A stretch of DNA of 64,000 bases from Paenibacillus massiliensis 2301065 = DSM 16942 (GCF_000377505.1 NZ_KB898185.1:496001-560000); one strand, 5' to 3'. Positions 44,990 to 55,370 are shown, counted from the stretch's first letter. The notes: generated from the letters alone by a model not told the origin. Translations and numbers: made by a program.

Positions 44990-45853
44990 TTATTCGTACA
45001 GCTGTTTAATCAAAGCTTTCTCTGAATCATTCGGCGCAACGAGCGGAAGCCTCACGGACCCTACATTCAAGCCCTTCAGCTCCAGTGAATACTTCACCGC
45101 TACCGGGTTGGGGCATTCAAACAGCCCCTTGAATACAGGCAGCAGCTCACCATGAAGCTTAGTCGCCTCTTCTATACGCCCAGAGATAAAGGCATCCATC
45201 ATTTGCTTCATCTCCGCACCAACGACGTGACTGGCTACGCTCACAATACCATAGGCACCAACAGACATGGCTGGCAATCCAGAGGAATCATCACCAGAAT
45301 AGACTTTGAAGCCTTCCGGTGCACTACGGACAATCTTGCCTACCTGCTCTGTCGAGACACACTCCTTCGTCGCTACAATATTGTCGATCTGAGCCAGTCG
45401 CAGTGTCGTCACACTGGACATACTTACTGCTGTACGTTGCGGAACATTATAGAGCATAACAGGCAACTTCGTAGCTTGCGCTATACTTTCAAAATGCCGG
45501 AATATGCCTTCCTGATTCGGCTTGTTGTAGTAAGGCACCACAAGCAGTACCCCATCCACTCCCGTGCGCTCTGCTGCCTGGGTCAAATGAATGGAATGGC
45601 GGGTGTTATTGCTTCCTGTACCCGCTATAATCTTGCAGCGACCTGCTGCCTTCTCTACAGCAAAGGAGAACAGCTTTATTTTCTCCTCATCACTGAGCGT
45701 AGGTGCTTCTCCTGTAGTTCCGGATATAACAAGTGATTCGGACTTCTGAACATCTATCAAGTAATCCATTAATTGAGCGGTGACTTTCCAGTTAATCTCA
45801 CCTTGCTCGTCGAACGGAGTAACCATAGCTGTAATTAATCTGCCAAAATCCAA
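44990..45853 (-). CDS. dapA: 4-hydroxy-tetrahydrodipicolinate synthase
   Basis: About 287 residues. It condenses pyruvate with aspartate semialdehyde, the branch-point to dipicolinate, meso-diaminopimelate and lysine. Schiff-base Lys163 in ATKECV, Tyr135 in LYNVPQR and GTTGE (45-49) are present. The start is a TTG (LDFGRLITAM) with GGAGG 8 bases before it; the frame extends 10 codons up through that site and is rejected. Third gene after asd and dapG; it feeds spoVFA/B upstream in the locus. Confidence 0.95.
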   Translation of the reverse strand: MDFGRLITAMVTPFDEQGEINWKVTAQLMDYLIDVQKSESLVISGTTGEAPTLSDEEKIKLFSFAVEKAAGRCKIIAGTGSNNTRHSIHLTQAAERTGVDGVLLVVPYYNKPNQEGIFRHFESIAQATKLPVMLYNVPQRTAVSMSSVTTLRLAQIDNIVATKECVSTEQVGKIVRSAPEGFKVYSGDDSSGLPAMSVGAYGIVSVASHVVGAEMKQMMDAFISGRIEEATKLHGELLPVFKGLFECPNPVAVKYSLELKGLNVGSVRLPLVAPNDSEKALIKQLYE

Positions 45854-45886
45854 GCTTGCTTCCTCCCTTCCTACTTCATGCAAAAT

Positions 45887-47104
45887 CTAGCGATGGAGCT
45901 CAAACTTGGCATGCAACGCACGCAAAGCCTGAACCATATCTTCCTTCTTGACGAGAACCCATATGGTTGTATTGGAATCCGCTGATTGCAGAATAGGAAT
46001 ACCAGCTACGGTCAATGCCTCTACGATCATGGCCATGATGCCGGGAACGCCATTAATGCCACCACCAATAACCGACACCTTGGCACAGCCTGACAGAATT
46101 TTAGGCTCAAGCCCAAGCTCTCCCAGCACCTGTAGCGCCTTGAGGCCATCCTGATCTGACACCGTATATACAGCTCCAGTAGGAGTCACATTGATAAAGT
46201 CAACACTGATTCCGTGCTCAGCCATCGTCTTGAACACCTTCAGTTGCAGCTGTTCAATTCCTGCCTCCGTCTCCACGGTAATCTGCGTAACATTTCCCAC
46301 GTAGGCAATTCCAGTTACATAACGATCCACCACACCTGGCTGCACCTTCGTGAAGCCTTCCGGATGGGTCACCAAAGTCCCCTCGGATTCCGAGAATGTC
46401 GAGCGCACCCTTACAGGAATGTTAGCCTGCATGGCAATCTCTACAGCACGCGGATGAATGACCTTTGCTCCCTGATAAGCCATGTTGCAAATTTCATTAT
46501 AGCTGACATACGTAAGGGGGCGTGCATCCTCCACAATCCGCGGATCTGCCGTAAGAATGCCGTCTACATCTGTATAGATATCTACTATATCAGCATGCAA
46601 AGCGGCTCCAATAGCTGTAGCTGAGGTATCGCTTCCACCCCTGCCAAGTGTCGTGAAATCTCCTTGTTCATCCTGCCCCTGGAAGCCGGTAACGATAACG
46701 ACACGTCCCTGCTCCAGCTCTTGCAGCACCCGATCCGGGCGAATATCTACAATACGCGCATTGCCGAACTGGCTATCCGTCAGGAAGCCTGCCTGTGCTC
46801 CTGTCAATACCGTCGCCTCAATGCCCTCATGGCAGAGGAGACTGCACAAGGTGGCTGCAGAGATAATCTCCCCACAGCTCATAAGCAAATCCCGCTCCCG
46901 GGTAGGCAGACTGTCCCCATTACTCGCAGCCCAGCCCAGCAGAGTATCGGTAGCATATGGCTCACCTATGCGCCCCATAGCAGATACGACCACGACCAGT
47001 TGATATTGATTAGCCAGTTCTCTTTTAATATGTCCAATAACAAGCTCACGGGCTTCAGGTGTAGATAGTGAAGTTCCCCCGTATTTTTGCACTAATATCC
47101 CCAT
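45887..47104 (-). CDS. dapG: Aspartokinase I (DapG type)
   Basis: 405 residues. The amino-acid kinase domain starts with QKYGGTSLST and holds GRGGSDTSATAIGAALHAD; two ACT domains fill the C-terminal 130 residues (ITVETEAGIEQLQLKVFKTMAEHGISVD; VSVIGGGINGVPGIMAMIVEAL). It phosphorylates aspartate. In B. subtilis DapG is the diaminopimelate-inhibited isozyme, and its place between asd and dapA supports this. Unlike LysC there is no sign of an internal small-subunit start that I could establish. Confidence 0.94.
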   Translation of the reverse strand: MGILVQKYGGTSLSTPEARELVIGHIKRELANQYQLVVVVSAMGRIGEPYATDTLLGWAASNGDSLPTRERDLLMSCGEIISAATLCSLLCHEGIEATVLTGAQAGFLTDSQFGNARIVDIRPDRVLQELEQGRVVIVTGFQGQDEQGDFTTLGRGGSDTSATAIGAALHADIVDIYTDVDGILTADPRIVEDARPLTYVSYNEICNMAYQGAKVIHPRAVEIAMQANIPVRVRSTFSESEGTLVTHPEGFTKVQPGVVDRYVTGIAYVGNVTQITVETEAGIEQLQLKVFKTMAEHGISVDFINVTPTGAVYTVSDQDGLKALQVLGELGLEPKILSGCAKVSVIGGGINGVPGIMAMIVEALTVAGIPILQSADSNTTIWVLVKKEDMVQALRALHAKFELHR

Positions 47105-47141
47105 TACCTATTTCTCCTCTACGGTAGACACCTTTGGAACC

Positions 47142-48179
47142 TTATGCTTTCTTTGCTGCGATGATCTCGGCAATCTGAACAGCATTCCATGCTGCGCCCT
47201 TAAGCAGATTATCCGATACGATCCACATATTCAGACCACGACTATTGCCCAGATCCTCCCGAAGACGTCCTACAAAGACATCCAGTTCACCCGCAGCCGT
47301 CGTAGCCAGCGGATACGCTTGATTCGTTGGATCATCCACCAGTGTAATTCCAGGGGCTGAGGCCAGAAGCTCTCGTACATCCTCCAGCTTGTAATCCTGC
47401 TTCAGCTCGACATACACGGATTCCGAATGCCCGTAGACGACAGGAATGCGCACACATGTAGCCGTTACCGACACGGACTCGTCATTCAGGATCTTCTTCG
47501 TTTCACGAACCATCTTCATTTCTTCCAGGGTGTAACCATTATCTTGGAATTTATCAATTTGCGGTACTGCGTTGAAGGCGATCTGATGCTTAACAGGCAG
47601 GGCACCTACAGGAAGAATGTCCGGCTCGAAAGCATCCCCATTCAGCACTGCCGCCGATTGTCTGTTCAATTCGCTAATTGCTTTGGCGCCAGCGCCGGAT
47701 ACAGCTTGATAGGTCGATACGATAATGCGTTCAATTCCATAGCGGTCATAGAGCGGCTTCAAGGCCGCTACCATTTGAATGGTAGAGCAGTTCGGATTCG
47801 CAATAAGACCATTGTGCTCAAAGATCTGATCTGGATTCACTTCTGGGACCACCAACGGAGTGTTCGGGTCCATGCGGTACGCATTGGTATTGTCAATGCA
47901 GACAACTCCACGCTCAATGGCATGAGGAGCCAACGCTTTACTTACGTCTCCGCCTGCACTGAATAATGCAATATCGACACCTTCGAAGCTCTCAGGGGCT
48001 GCTGTTTCTACTACGATATCTTGGCCCTTAAAGTTAATGACTGTGCCAGCAGAACGCGGAGAAGACAGCAGCTTGAGTGATTTAATCGGAAAATTCCGTT
48101 TATCCAGCAATTTAATAATTTGCTCTCCAACCGCACCTGTTGCTCCAACGACAGCGACATTAAACTCTACATTGCTCAT
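47142..48179 (-). CDS. asd: Aspartate-semialdehyde dehydrogenase
   Basis: About 345 residues. NADP-binding VVGATGAVG near the N-terminus, active-site Cys131 in ANPNCSTIQ and the dimerisation segment GALPVKHQIAFNAVPQID. It reduces aspartyl phosphate to the semialdehyde used by DapA. The start at 48179 has GAGGAG about 10 bases upstream. It follows a terminator, so asd-dapG-dapA can be expressed in vegetative cells independently of spoVF. Confidence 0.95.
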   Translation of the reverse strand: MSNVEFNVAVVGATGAVGEQIIKLLDKRNFPIKSLKLLSSPRSAGTVINFKGQDIVVETAAPESFEGVDIALFSAGGDVSKALAPHAIERGVVCIDNTNAYRMDPNTPLVVPEVNPDQIFEHNGLIANPNCSTIQMVAALKPLYDRYGIERIIVSTYQAVSGAGAKAISELNRQSAAVLNGDAFEPDILPVGALPVKHQIAFNAVPQIDKFQDNGYTLEEMKMVRETKKILNDESVSVTATCVRIPVVYGHSESVYVELKQDYKLEDVRELLASAPGITLVDDPTNQAYPLATTAAGELDVFVGRLREDLGNSRGLNMWIVSDNLLKGAAWNAVQIAEIIAAKKA

Positions 48180-48352
48180 CTGGCATATCTCCTCTTCTAA
48201 TCGCACTCATTAATAGTTGCTGCATACAGAACACGTCTATCGTCGTATTCACGATGAAGACCGACCGCAATTCGCGATCATTTTTTCTGATGATGACAGA
48301 ATCACCCTGCCCTACTAAAAGCTTATGAATCATGCCATCATAAATAAAACTA

Positions 48353-48388
48353 GCATTTTGCCAGCGCACATCTCACTCAGCAAAATGC
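48353..48388 (-). terminator. Terminator after spoVFB
   Basis: A 9-bp stem (GCATTTTGC/GCAAAATGC) with an 18-base loop; on the minus strand TAGTTTTATTTATG follows. It separates spoVF from asd. Confidence 0.65.
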
Positions 48389-48495
48389 ACGAAAGGCCCT
48401 TCCTCTTACTCATCACTCGTACAAGGAAGGAATATATAATTCTTCAGCTTAGCTGAATTATTACCTGGATGTTAGCTTAGTCTGACCGTTATGCG

Positions 48496-49086
48496 TCAGT
48501 CATGACGTTCAATAATCATGGGCTGTAGCTGTTGTCCTTGTATGGCAGCATAGCATGCTTCTGGAATAATCGACATTTTGGCCACGAGTGAGTTAGGCTT
48601 CTGCTGGGGATTATCCTGACCGAAAGGTACGAAGTATATGTTCTTTGCCACCAGTAGCTTGGCGATATTGGCAGCATTCAAGCCCAGACCATCATTGGTC
48701 GAAATGGCGAGGACAAGCGGTCGTCCGTTCCTCATCTGTGCTTTGGCAGCCATCAGCACAGGACTGTCCGTCATCGCATTCGCAAGTCGACTGATCGAAT
48801 TGCCGGTGCACGGCGCAATGACCAGTACATCCAGCAATTGCGAGGGGCCTAGCGGCTCAGCCTCCACAATTGTAGAAATGATATCATTCCCTGTTATATC
48901 TTTCAACTGTTTTTGCCAACTTTGCGAGGTGCCAAACCGCGTGTCTGTAGTCATGACTGTATTGGAGACAATCGGAATTACCTTAGCCCCACTGTCTACA
49001 AAACGTTGAATAACGGGCATCACTTCCTCAAAGGTACAGTGAGAGCCCGTAATTGCATAGCCGACTGTTTTACCCTGCCAGTTCAT
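48496..49086 (-). CDS. spoVFB: Dipicolinate synthase subunit B
   Basis: 196 residues, flavoprotein-like fold (GYAITGSHCTFEEVMPVIQ, VLVIAPCTGNSISRLANAMTDSPVLMAAK). With SpoVFA it converts dihydrodipicolinate to dipicolinic acid in the mother cell. Its ATG overlaps the spoVFA stop by 4 bases. Length is normal. Confidence 0.95.
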   Translation of the reverse strand: MNWQGKTVGYAITGSHCTFEEVMPVIQRFVDSGAKVIPIVSNTVMTTDTRFGTSQSWQKQLKDITGNDIISTIVEAEPLGPSQLLDVLVIAPCTGNSISRLANAMTDSPVLMAAKAQMRNGRPLVLAISTNDGLGLNAANIAKLLVAKNIYFVPFGQDNPQQKPNSLVAKMSIIPEACYAAIQGQQLQPMIIERHD

Positions 49087-49982
49087 TTGCCTTCCCCCCG
49101 ATTCGGATTATCTTCCATTAACAGCTGCACCAATGCATTTGCCATAATCACGCCTGCCGTCTTGGGAGCTACGATGCCGGGGAGTCCCGGAGCCAGGATC
49201 GCCTTAATGCCGCGTTTGGCAGCATATCGGTAATCACATCCGCCGGGGGAAGAAGCAATATCTATAATCACTGCACTTGTCTGCATTCTGGACAGGATTT
49301 GTGCTGTGATTATCATAGAGGGTATCGTATTAAAAATCAAGTCGATCTCCCCGACCTCATCGGCCAGATCCCTTGTCATAAAAGGCCTCCAGCCCATCGC
49401 ACTTGCTCTTGCCGCTTCCTCTCGCAGCTGTATTCCTACCTGCACATCAGCACCAAGCCCTTGCAGCGTCCTGGCCAGAGTAAAGCCGGTTCGGCCCAGC
49501 CCCAGTACCATACAGCGCGCCCCATGCAGCGTGATATCCGTATTCTGAATTGCCATCATAATGGCGCCTTCTGCTGTGGGGATGGAATTATAGATGGCAA
49601 CATCATCGCGCTCCAGCAGCTCTACAAGCCTGAGATTGTACTTATCACACAACTTTTGTAAATAAGGTTTGGCCATTCCCGTATACACCACACAATGAGG
49701 CGGTAAAGCGGACGCATGCTCATGCTGAAAGTGAAGTGGCTGTTCCGTAAAATCAGCCTTCACACTCCCATCCTCTTCACAGCCTACCACTGGCAGTACA
49801 ATGGCATCTGCAGATTCAAAAAGCCGGACACTCAGCTTCTCGTTGCTCACACCCTTAAGCTGATCGGCGATCCGGTCAAAACCAACTACACTTACAGTCG
49901 CATCCATATCTACACACTTCCGAATGACCTCAAGCTGCCGTGCATCACCGCCAAGAATGACGGTACGAACTCCTGTCAGCAT
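49083..49982 (-). CDS. spoVFA: Dipicolinate synthase subunit A
   Basis: 299 residues. An N-terminal DpaA domain (VILGGDARQLEVIRKC) and a Rossmann fold with VLGLGRTGFTLARTLQGLGA for NAD(P). It is the catalytic dehydrogenase half of dipicolinate synthase, which supplies the spore core. A sigma-K-type promoter lies directly upstream, consistent with mother-cell expression. It is the first gene of a two-gene operon. Confidence 0.95.
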   Translation of the reverse strand: MLTGVRTVILGGDARQLEVIRKCVDMDATVSVVGFDRIADQLKGVSNEKLSVRLFESADAIVLPVVGCEEDGSVKADFTEQPLHFQHEHASALPPHCVVYTGMAKPYLQKLCDKYNLRLVELLERDDVAIYNSIPTAEGAIMMAIQNTDITLHGARCMVLGLGRTGFTLARTLQGLGADVQVGIQLREEAARASAMGWRPFMTRDLADEVGEIDLIFNTIPSMIITAQILSRMQTSAVIIDIASSPGGCDYRYAAKRGIKAILAPGLPGIVAPKTAGVIMANALVQLLMEDNPNRGEGK

Positions 49983-50017
49983 CTGGACCTCACCCCTTTC
50001 CCAGATACGGTATGCAT

Positions 50018-50044
50018 TATCCTATGCATTAGCCCGTGAAGGGT
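50018..50044 (-). promoter_or_regulatory. Sigma-K-type promoter of spoVFA-spoVFB
   Basis: The minus strand has AC (50043-50044), 16 bases, then CATAGGATA (50018-50026), a full match to the sigma-K pattern AC-N16/17-CATAnnnTA, about 35 bases before the gene. Confidence 0.75.
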
Positions 50045-50061
50045 GATACGTAGCACAAAAA

Positions 50062-50083
50062 ACCACTCCAGAATTGGAGTGGT
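50062..50083 (-). terminator. Terminator after dut
   Basis: Perfect 9-bp stem ACCACTCCA/TGGAGTGGT, 4-base loop, followed on the minus strand by TTTTTTG. Confidence 0.9.
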
Positions 50084-50115
50084 CTAGTGCCATGCGCTCT
50101 ATTGTCATGTTTTCT

Positions 50116-50562
50116 TTATTTCCCTGTGTGACCAAAACCACCTGCACCGCGTACGGTCTCGGATAGCTGATCCACTTCCTTCCACAGCACCTCAGGCACC
50201 TCCTGAAACACCATTTGAGCTATACGCTCATGACGAGTGATGGAAAAGGGCTCCTGACCAAGATTAATGAGTAGCACCTTGATTTCTCCCCGATAGTCCG
50301 CATCAATAGTTCCTGGTGTGTTCAGGCAAGTAATGCCATGCTTGAGAGCCAGTCCGCTGCGTGGGCGGATCTGTGCCTCGAGTCCTCCTGGCATAGCTAT
50401 CGCAATTCCTGTCGGGACCAGACAACGCTGTCCCGGCTCCAGCACCAGCGGCTCATGCACAGCAGCATGAAGATCAAAGCCAGCAGCGAGCTCAGACATT
50501 TTGCGAGGAAGCTGAATATCCTCATTGCCTGCCAATCTGTTAATTTCTACGTAATGCGGCAA
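50116..50562 (-). CDS. dut: dUTP diphosphatase
   Basis: About 148 residues with all five trimeric dUTPase motifs: [32 protein letters not shown] and [10 protein letters not shown]. It hydrolyses dUTP to dUMP. I prefer a TTG start (LPHYVEINR) with GGAGG 7 bases upstream; an ATG two codons earlier abuts the site. Its 5' end overlaps the 3' end of the M16 peptidase gene by about 23 bases, so the two are coupled. Confidence 0.95.
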   Translation of the reverse strand: MPHYVEINRLAGNEDIQLPRKMSELAAGFDLHAAVHEPLVLEPGQRCLVPTGIAIAMPGGLEAQIRPRSGLALKHGITCLNTPGTIDADYRGEIKVLLINLGQEPFSITRHERIAQMVFQEVPEVLWKEVDQLSETVRGAGGFGHTGK

Positions 50563-51805
50563 GTTCATTCCTCCTCATTCCCGAGATAGGGGCATCCGAT
50601 GCGCCTACCATCGCCAGTGCAAATGGCTGTGAGAACACACGGTCCAGCACAGCATGCACATCATCCATCGTTACTCGTTCTATTTTACGAATCATTTCAT
50701 CCAATGTATAGTGCTTGCCTAGCATCAGTTCATTTTTGCCCAATCGATTCATTCGACTGCCTGTGCTCTCCGAGCTGAGAATCAAGCTGCCCTTAAGCTG
50801 CTCTTTGCCCTTGCTCAGCTCATCGTTCGTCAAGCCATGGATAGCAACATCTCGCAGCAGTTCATGCGTGAGCTCAAGCACATCCTTCGTCTGCTTAGGA
50901 GCGGTTCCCGCATAGATCGTCAGCAGACCACTGTCTGCGTGAGAGCTATGATAGGAATAGACGGAATAAGCCAGACCGCGCTTCTCGCGAATCTCCTGAA
51001 ACAGCCGGGAGCTCATACCGCCGCCAAGGGCATTATTGAGCAGCACCATAGCATATTGCAGATCATCGCCGATACGGTTGCCCTGGAAGGACATACAAAT
51101 ATGATTCTGCTCTGTAGCCTTCTCATGGAATATAAGATCACCGTTAAAGGCAGGCTCTAGCAGTGGAGGAGATTGTCCATGGTTGTTGAAATGTCCAAAA
51201 TGACGCTCCAACAGCTCAACTACATCATCATTAATATTCCCCGCAAGACTGATTACGGTATTTTCAACCGTATAGTGCTCTTTCATGTAGCTTCGTAAGC
51301 TGGAACTGTCCATTGCATGCAGCCGTTCCTCAGTACCAAGAATGGGGTAAGCAAGCGGATGCTCCTTGTAGGCTGCTGTAGCCACCAGATCATGCACCAG
51401 GTCATCAGGAGTATCCTCATACATGGAGATTTCCTCCAGAATAACGTTTTTCTCCCGGCTGAGCTCCTCCTCATCCAGCTTCGAATGGAAGAACATATCT
51501 GATAACATATCAACTGCAATCGGCAAATGCTCATCAAGTACCTTGGCATAATAGCAAGTGTATTCTTTAGACGTAAACGCATTGACATTTCCGCCGATGG
51601 AATCGAACCGTTCTGCGATATCCTTGGCAGAATAACGTTCTGTTCCTTTAAATAGCATATGTTCAATGAAATGGGTTACTCCATTTTGCGGCAGCAGCTC
51701 ATTTCTGGACCCGGCCTTCACCCAGATCCCGAATGAAACGGAGCGATAGTTCGGAATCTTCTCCAGAACTACCCTTAGCCCATTGCTTAGCTGTATTCGT
51801 TCCAC
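50540..51805 (-). CDS. mlpA: M16 family zinc peptidase (MlpA/YmxG)
   Basis: 421 residues. Zinc motif HFIEH at 45-49 and downstream [18 protein letters not shown] supply the metal ligands; the C-terminal M16 domain has [14 protein letters not shown]. It resembles mitochondrial processing peptidase beta and the YmxG protein that lies between ylxY and the spoVF genes in B. subtilis. ATG start. dut follows with an overlap. Confidence 0.93.
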   Translation of the reverse strand: MERIQLSNGLRVVLEKIPNYRSVSFGIWVKAGSRNELLPQNGVTHFIEHMLFKGTERYSAKDIAERFDSIGGNVNAFTSKEYTCYYAKVLDEHLPIAVDMLSDMFFHSKLDEEELSREKNVILEEISMYEDTPDDLVHDLVATAAYKEHPLAYPILGTEERLHAMDSSSLRSYMKEHYTVENTVISLAGNINDDVVELLERHFGHFNNHGQSPPLLEPAFNGDLIFHEKATEQNHICMSFQGNRIGDDLQYAMVLLNNALGGGMSSRLFQEIREKRGLAYSVYSYHSSHADSGLLTIYAGTAPKQTKDVLELTHELLRDVAIHGLTNDELSKGKEQLKGSLILSSESTGSRMNRLGKNELMLGKHYTLDEMIRKIERVTMDDVHAVLDRVFSQPFALAMVGASDAPISGMRRNELAALRRN

Positions 51806-51900
51806 GCATAGTCCTCCTAATTAACATAGACTTACCTACTCTGGCATAATTAAAACAAAAATGCCCGTACAATCCCTTCATCGTAACAGAAAAATACGCA

Positions 51901-52896
51901 TCACTCAACCTGTGTGGATGGTACACGTCTAGAGGAAAGCGTCTCACTAACCGTTCCAAGCGTCAGCCCCTTACTTCTGATGCCCTGAATCATGCCTTTG
52001 AGTGCCTGGGAGGAGGAGGAGGTTGGATGCATCAGAATAAGAGCCCCTGGCTCTACTCGTTTGGTGATTTTATTCACGACAGCACCAGGCTCCGGCTTCT
52101 TCCAGTCCACTGTATCCAGAGTCCAGAGCACTGTCCTTAGCCCAGCCTCCGCAGCAACCTCTATCGTCTCTTGATCAAAATCACCCGATGGGGGTGCGAA
52201 CCAGACATTTTTCACCCCTAATGTATCCTTGAGCAGCTGCTCCGTCTTGGTAATCTCCAATCTCGCCCGCTCCCGGCTAACTCTGCTCATGGCTGGGTGA
52301 GAATAAGCATGATTACTTAGCTCATGTCCTCGCTTCTGAATGGTTTTGGCTAGCTCCGGATTCTTCTTCAGCCAGCTACCATCCAGGAAAAAGGTCGCCT
52401 TCACTCCCTCAGCATCCAGCGTATCCAGCATGGGCACAATGAATTCATTGCCCCACGCTACATTGATCATGAATGCGACCATCGGCTTGTTCGGATTCCC
52501 ACGATAGGTTGGGTGCTGTCCGAGCTGTTCAAGCTGGACCTTCGGTGCAACCTCTTTGTAAATATACTTTATTGGCGTGCCAGGGGCTGCCAGTGCCTGT
52601 CTGTAAGTCGCCTCTACGTCAACCTCAAGTCCATTATAGCCCGGGATTGCCTTCCAGATCGGGTCCATACGCGCATCTACGGCTGGCTTGCTTCGTGTCT
52701 TCGCCTCGGCCTGGATCTGTTCTAATAGTGGCTGCTCCGCTACAGATGCTGCAATGGCGGGTACAGAGTTGCTGTCCTCCAAATGTCTATTTCTCATGTC
52801 CTGCAGGTAATCGCGTACTCCAGTGAGTTGTCCAACTAGCAGCACGGCTGCTGCGCTGATGACAATGACTGCCGCTTTATTAGACCTCATTCTCAT
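51901..52896 (-). CDS. ylxY: YlxY-type polysaccharide deacetylase homologue
   Basis: 331 residues. N-terminal membrane anchor or signal (AAVIVISAAAVLLVGQL), then a NodB fold from about 140. The metal motif NHAYSHP is kept, but the usual TFDDG motif is replaced by MINVAWGNE, so the catalytic Asp pair is absent. Later NodB motifs (FAPPSGDFD, LWTLDTVDW, LILMHP) are present. A sigma-E-like promoter suggests mother-cell expression. It may bind rather than deacetylate cell-wall glycans. Confidence 0.9.
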   Translation of the reverse strand: MRMRSNKAAVIVISAAAVLLVGQLTGVRDYLQDMRNRHLEDSNSVPAIAASVAEQPLLEQIQAEAKTRSKPAVDARMDPIWKAIPGYNGLEVDVEATYRQALAAPGTPIKYIYKEVAPKVQLEQLGQHPTYRGNPNKPMVAFMINVAWGNEFIVPMLDTLDAEGVKATFFLDGSWLKKNPELAKTIQKRGHELSNHAYSHPAMSRVSRERARLEITKTEQLLKDTLGVKNVWFAPPSGDFDQETIEVAAEAGLRTVLWTLDTVDWKKPEPGAVVNKITKRVEPGALILMHPTSSSSQALKGMIQGIRSKGLTLGTVSETLSSRRVPSTQVE

Positions 52897-52922
52897 TCAT
52901 CCTTCCGCTAGCCTTTGTCCCC

Positions 52923-52952
52923 AATTTATGCAGGGCGGACAAGGTTTATGCC
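52923..52952 (-). promoter_or_regulatory. Sigma-E-like promoter of ylxY
   Basis: Minus-strand GGCATAAA (52945-52952), 14-base spacer, CATAAATT (52923-52930); 6 of 8 and 7 of 8 matches to the sigma-E pattern GKMATATT-N13-15-CATACAnT. It lies about 30 bases before the start. Confidence 0.55.
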
Positions 52953-52981
52953 GTCAGGATGAGCAAGCATGGCAAAAGAAA

Positions 52982-53011
52982 AAAGAGCCAGAAATCACTC
53001 TCTGCCTCTTT
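52982..53011 (-). terminator. Terminator after pnp
   Basis: Minus-strand stem AAAGAGGCAGA with TCTGGCTCTTT (one mismatch), then TTTTTTCTTTT. Confidence 0.75.
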
Positions 53012-53059
53012 GACTTTTATATGCTTTTTGTGAAACGATAACGCTTCTTCTCATGCTGC

Positions 53060-55162
53060 CTAGGACTTTGCAGGCTCCTCGGCTGTCAGCACAGCTTTAC
53101 GGGATAGATTCACGCGCCCTTGCTGATCAATCTCGGTCACCTTTACGGTAATAGTATCACCGATCGCTACTACGTCCTCAACCTTGCCGACACGCTCAGT
53201 GGAGAGCTGTGAAATGTGCACAAGGCCGTCCTTACCAGGCAGAATTTCTACAAACGCACCGAACTTCTCGATTCGCTTAACGGTTCCTACATAGATCTCG
53301 CCAACAACCACTTCGCGAACGATACCTTCAATGATTGAACGTGCTTTTTCATTCATTTCCTGATTGGAGGAAGCGATGAACACACGGCCATCCTGTTCGA
53401 TATCGATCTTGACGCCAGTCTCTTCGATGATCTTGTTAATGATCTTGCCACCTGCGCCGATTACATCACGGATCTTGTCCGGATTAATGAACATCGTGAT
53501 AATCTTAGGTGCATATTGTGACAAAGTCGCTCTTGGAGCCTGGATAGCCTCCATCATCTTGCTCAAAATGAACAAGCGGCCTTCCTTCGCCTGGGTCAGT
53601 GCATCCTGCAAAATGTTACGGTCGATTCCATCAATCTTGATATCCATCTGGATCGCTGTTACTCCTTCCGCAGTACCAGCTACCTTGAAGTCCATATCCC
53701 CGAGATGATCCTCCATACCCTGAATATCTGTCAGAATGGAGACATGCTCCTGATCCTTGATCAGACCCATAGCTACACCAGCCACTGGCGCCTTGATCGG
53801 CACACCTGCATCCATCATTGCCAGCGTGCTTGCACAAATGCTAGCCTGTGAAGTTGAACCATTGGATTCAATAACCTCAGATACCAGACGAATCGTGTAC
53901 GGGAATTCCTCTTCCGAAGGAATAACTTTGGACAGAGCACGCTCACCAAGAGCACCATGCCCAATCTCACGCCGACCTGGAGCACGTAGCGGACGAGCTT
54001 CACCCACGCTGAACGGAGGGAAATTGTAATGATGCATGAAGCGTTTGGTTTCTTCCAGAGAGATCCCGTCCAGAATCTGTACATCTCCCAGAGCACCAAG
54101 AGTACATACGCTAAGCGCTTGTGTCTGACCACGCGTGAACAGACCGGAGCCATGCGTACGCGGAAGCAGACCTGTGTCAGATTCGATTGGACGAATTTCG
54201 TCCAGCTTACGACCATCTGGTCTTACCTTATCATGGGTAATCAGACGGCGTACCTCTTCCTTCACAATGTCATAGAGCACTTCATTCACGTCTTTCATGA
54301 ATTCCGGTGTGTCTATGTATTTCTCTTCAAAATGAGCCACAGTCTCCGCATTAATCGCATCAATCGCGTCCTGGCGAGCATGCTTCTCAGCAATGCTTAC
54401 AGCCTCAACCAGTCGTGCAGAAGCATATTCACGCACTTCCTTGTTAACGGACTCGTCTACCGCATGCAGCTTGACTTCCATTTTTTCCTTACCAGCAATC
54501 TTCACCAGTTCTTCAATGGTAGCTACAATGTTCTTGATCTCGTCGTGCCCGAACATGATTGCTTCCAGCATCGTCTCTTCAGGAATCTCATTGGCTTCTG
54601 CCTCTACCATCATGATAGCGTCCTTCGTACCTGCAACCACAACATACAGATCACTTACGGTCTGCTGTTCAATGGTTGGGTTAATCACGAATTGGCCTTC
54701 AATACGTCCTACAGCCACTCCACCAATCGGTCCGTTGAAAGGAACGTCCGAAATACTGAGGGCAGCAGAAGTACCAATCATAGCAGCAATTTGCGGCTCA
54801 CAGTCCTGATCCACACTCATGACCAAATTCAATACCTGTACATCATTCCGGAAGCCTTCTGGGAACAGTGGACGAATCGGACGGTCTGTCAGACGGCTGG
54901 CCAGAATAGCCTTCTCGCTCGGACGACCCTCTCTTTTAATGAATCCACCAGGTATTTTACCAACAGCATATAGTCTCTCTTCATAGTTCACAGTGAGTGG
55001 GAAAAAGTCCAAATCCTTAGGCCCACTGGATGCTGTAACTGTACACAATACGGCTGTGTCACCATATCGAACCATTACTGCTGCATTTGCCTGCTTAGCC
55101 AGTCGGCCTGTCTCCAGGACCAGCTTTCTTCCGCCAAGCTGCATCTCAACTTGTTGTTGCAT
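53060..55162 (-). CDS. pnp: Polyribonucleotide nucleotidyltransferase (PNPase)
   Basis: About 700 residues: two RNase PH domains (the second with [21 protein letters not shown]), a linking helical domain, a KH domain ([19 protein letters not shown]) and an S1 domain ([19 protein letters not shown]). It degrades RNA 3' to 5' using phosphate. The start at 55162 has GGAGGG at about 6 bases and gives [14 protein letters not shown]; the longer frame to 55222 has no site. A terminator separates it from rpsO. Confidence 0.97.
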   Translation of the reverse strand: MQQQVEMQLGGRKLVLETGRLAKQANAAVMVRYGDTAVLCTVTASSGPKDLDFFPLTVNYEERLYAVGKIPGGFIKREGRPSEKAILASRLTDRPIRPLFPEGFRNDVQVLNLVMSVDQDCEPQIAAMIGTSAALSISDVPFNGPIGGVAVGRIEGQFVINPTIEQQTVSDLYVVVAGTKDAIMMVEAEANEIPEETMLEAIMFGHDEIKNIVATIEELVKIAGKEKMEVKLHAVDESVNKEVREYASARLVEAVSIAEKHARQDAIDAINAETVAHFEEKYIDTPEFMKDVNEVLYDIVKEEVRRLITHDKVRPDGRKLDEIRPIESDTGLLPRTHGSGLFTRGQTQALSVCTLGALGDVQILDGISLEETKRFMHHYNFPPFSVGEARPLRAPGRREIGHGALGERALSKVIPSEEEFPYTIRLVSEVIESNGSTSQASICASTLAMMDAGVPIKAPVAGVAMGLIKDQEHVSILTDIQGMEDHLGDMDFKVAGTAEGVTAIQMDIKIDGIDRNILQDALTQAKEGRLFILSKMMEAIQAPRATLSQYAPKIITMFINPDKIRDVIGAGGKIINKIIEETGVKIDIEQDGRVFIASSNQEMNEKARSIIEGIVREVVVGEIYVGTVKRIEKFGAFVEILPGKDGLVHISQLSTERVGKVEDVVAIGDTITVKVTEIDQQGRVNLSRKAVLTAEEPAKS

Positions 55163-55370
55163 GGGATCCCTCCATTCTTCAAAATAGTTACTTCGGCATA
55201 AAACAAGTATTTCCTGCTTCACGCGTATTCATAATGGATGCAAACCACTCACTTAAAATGTATTGGATTGTATCCATAAATCAAATCATTTATATTAAGA
55301 AATCTTCAATGAACATACTGCGTTGCAATGAAAAGCTTGTCCATTTATAAATTCGATTATCTTAAAAAAT

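Noticed and set aside
54029..54973. 314-codon plus-strand frame opposite pnp
   Set aside because: Antisense shadow of the PNPase gene with no ribosome binding site or family.
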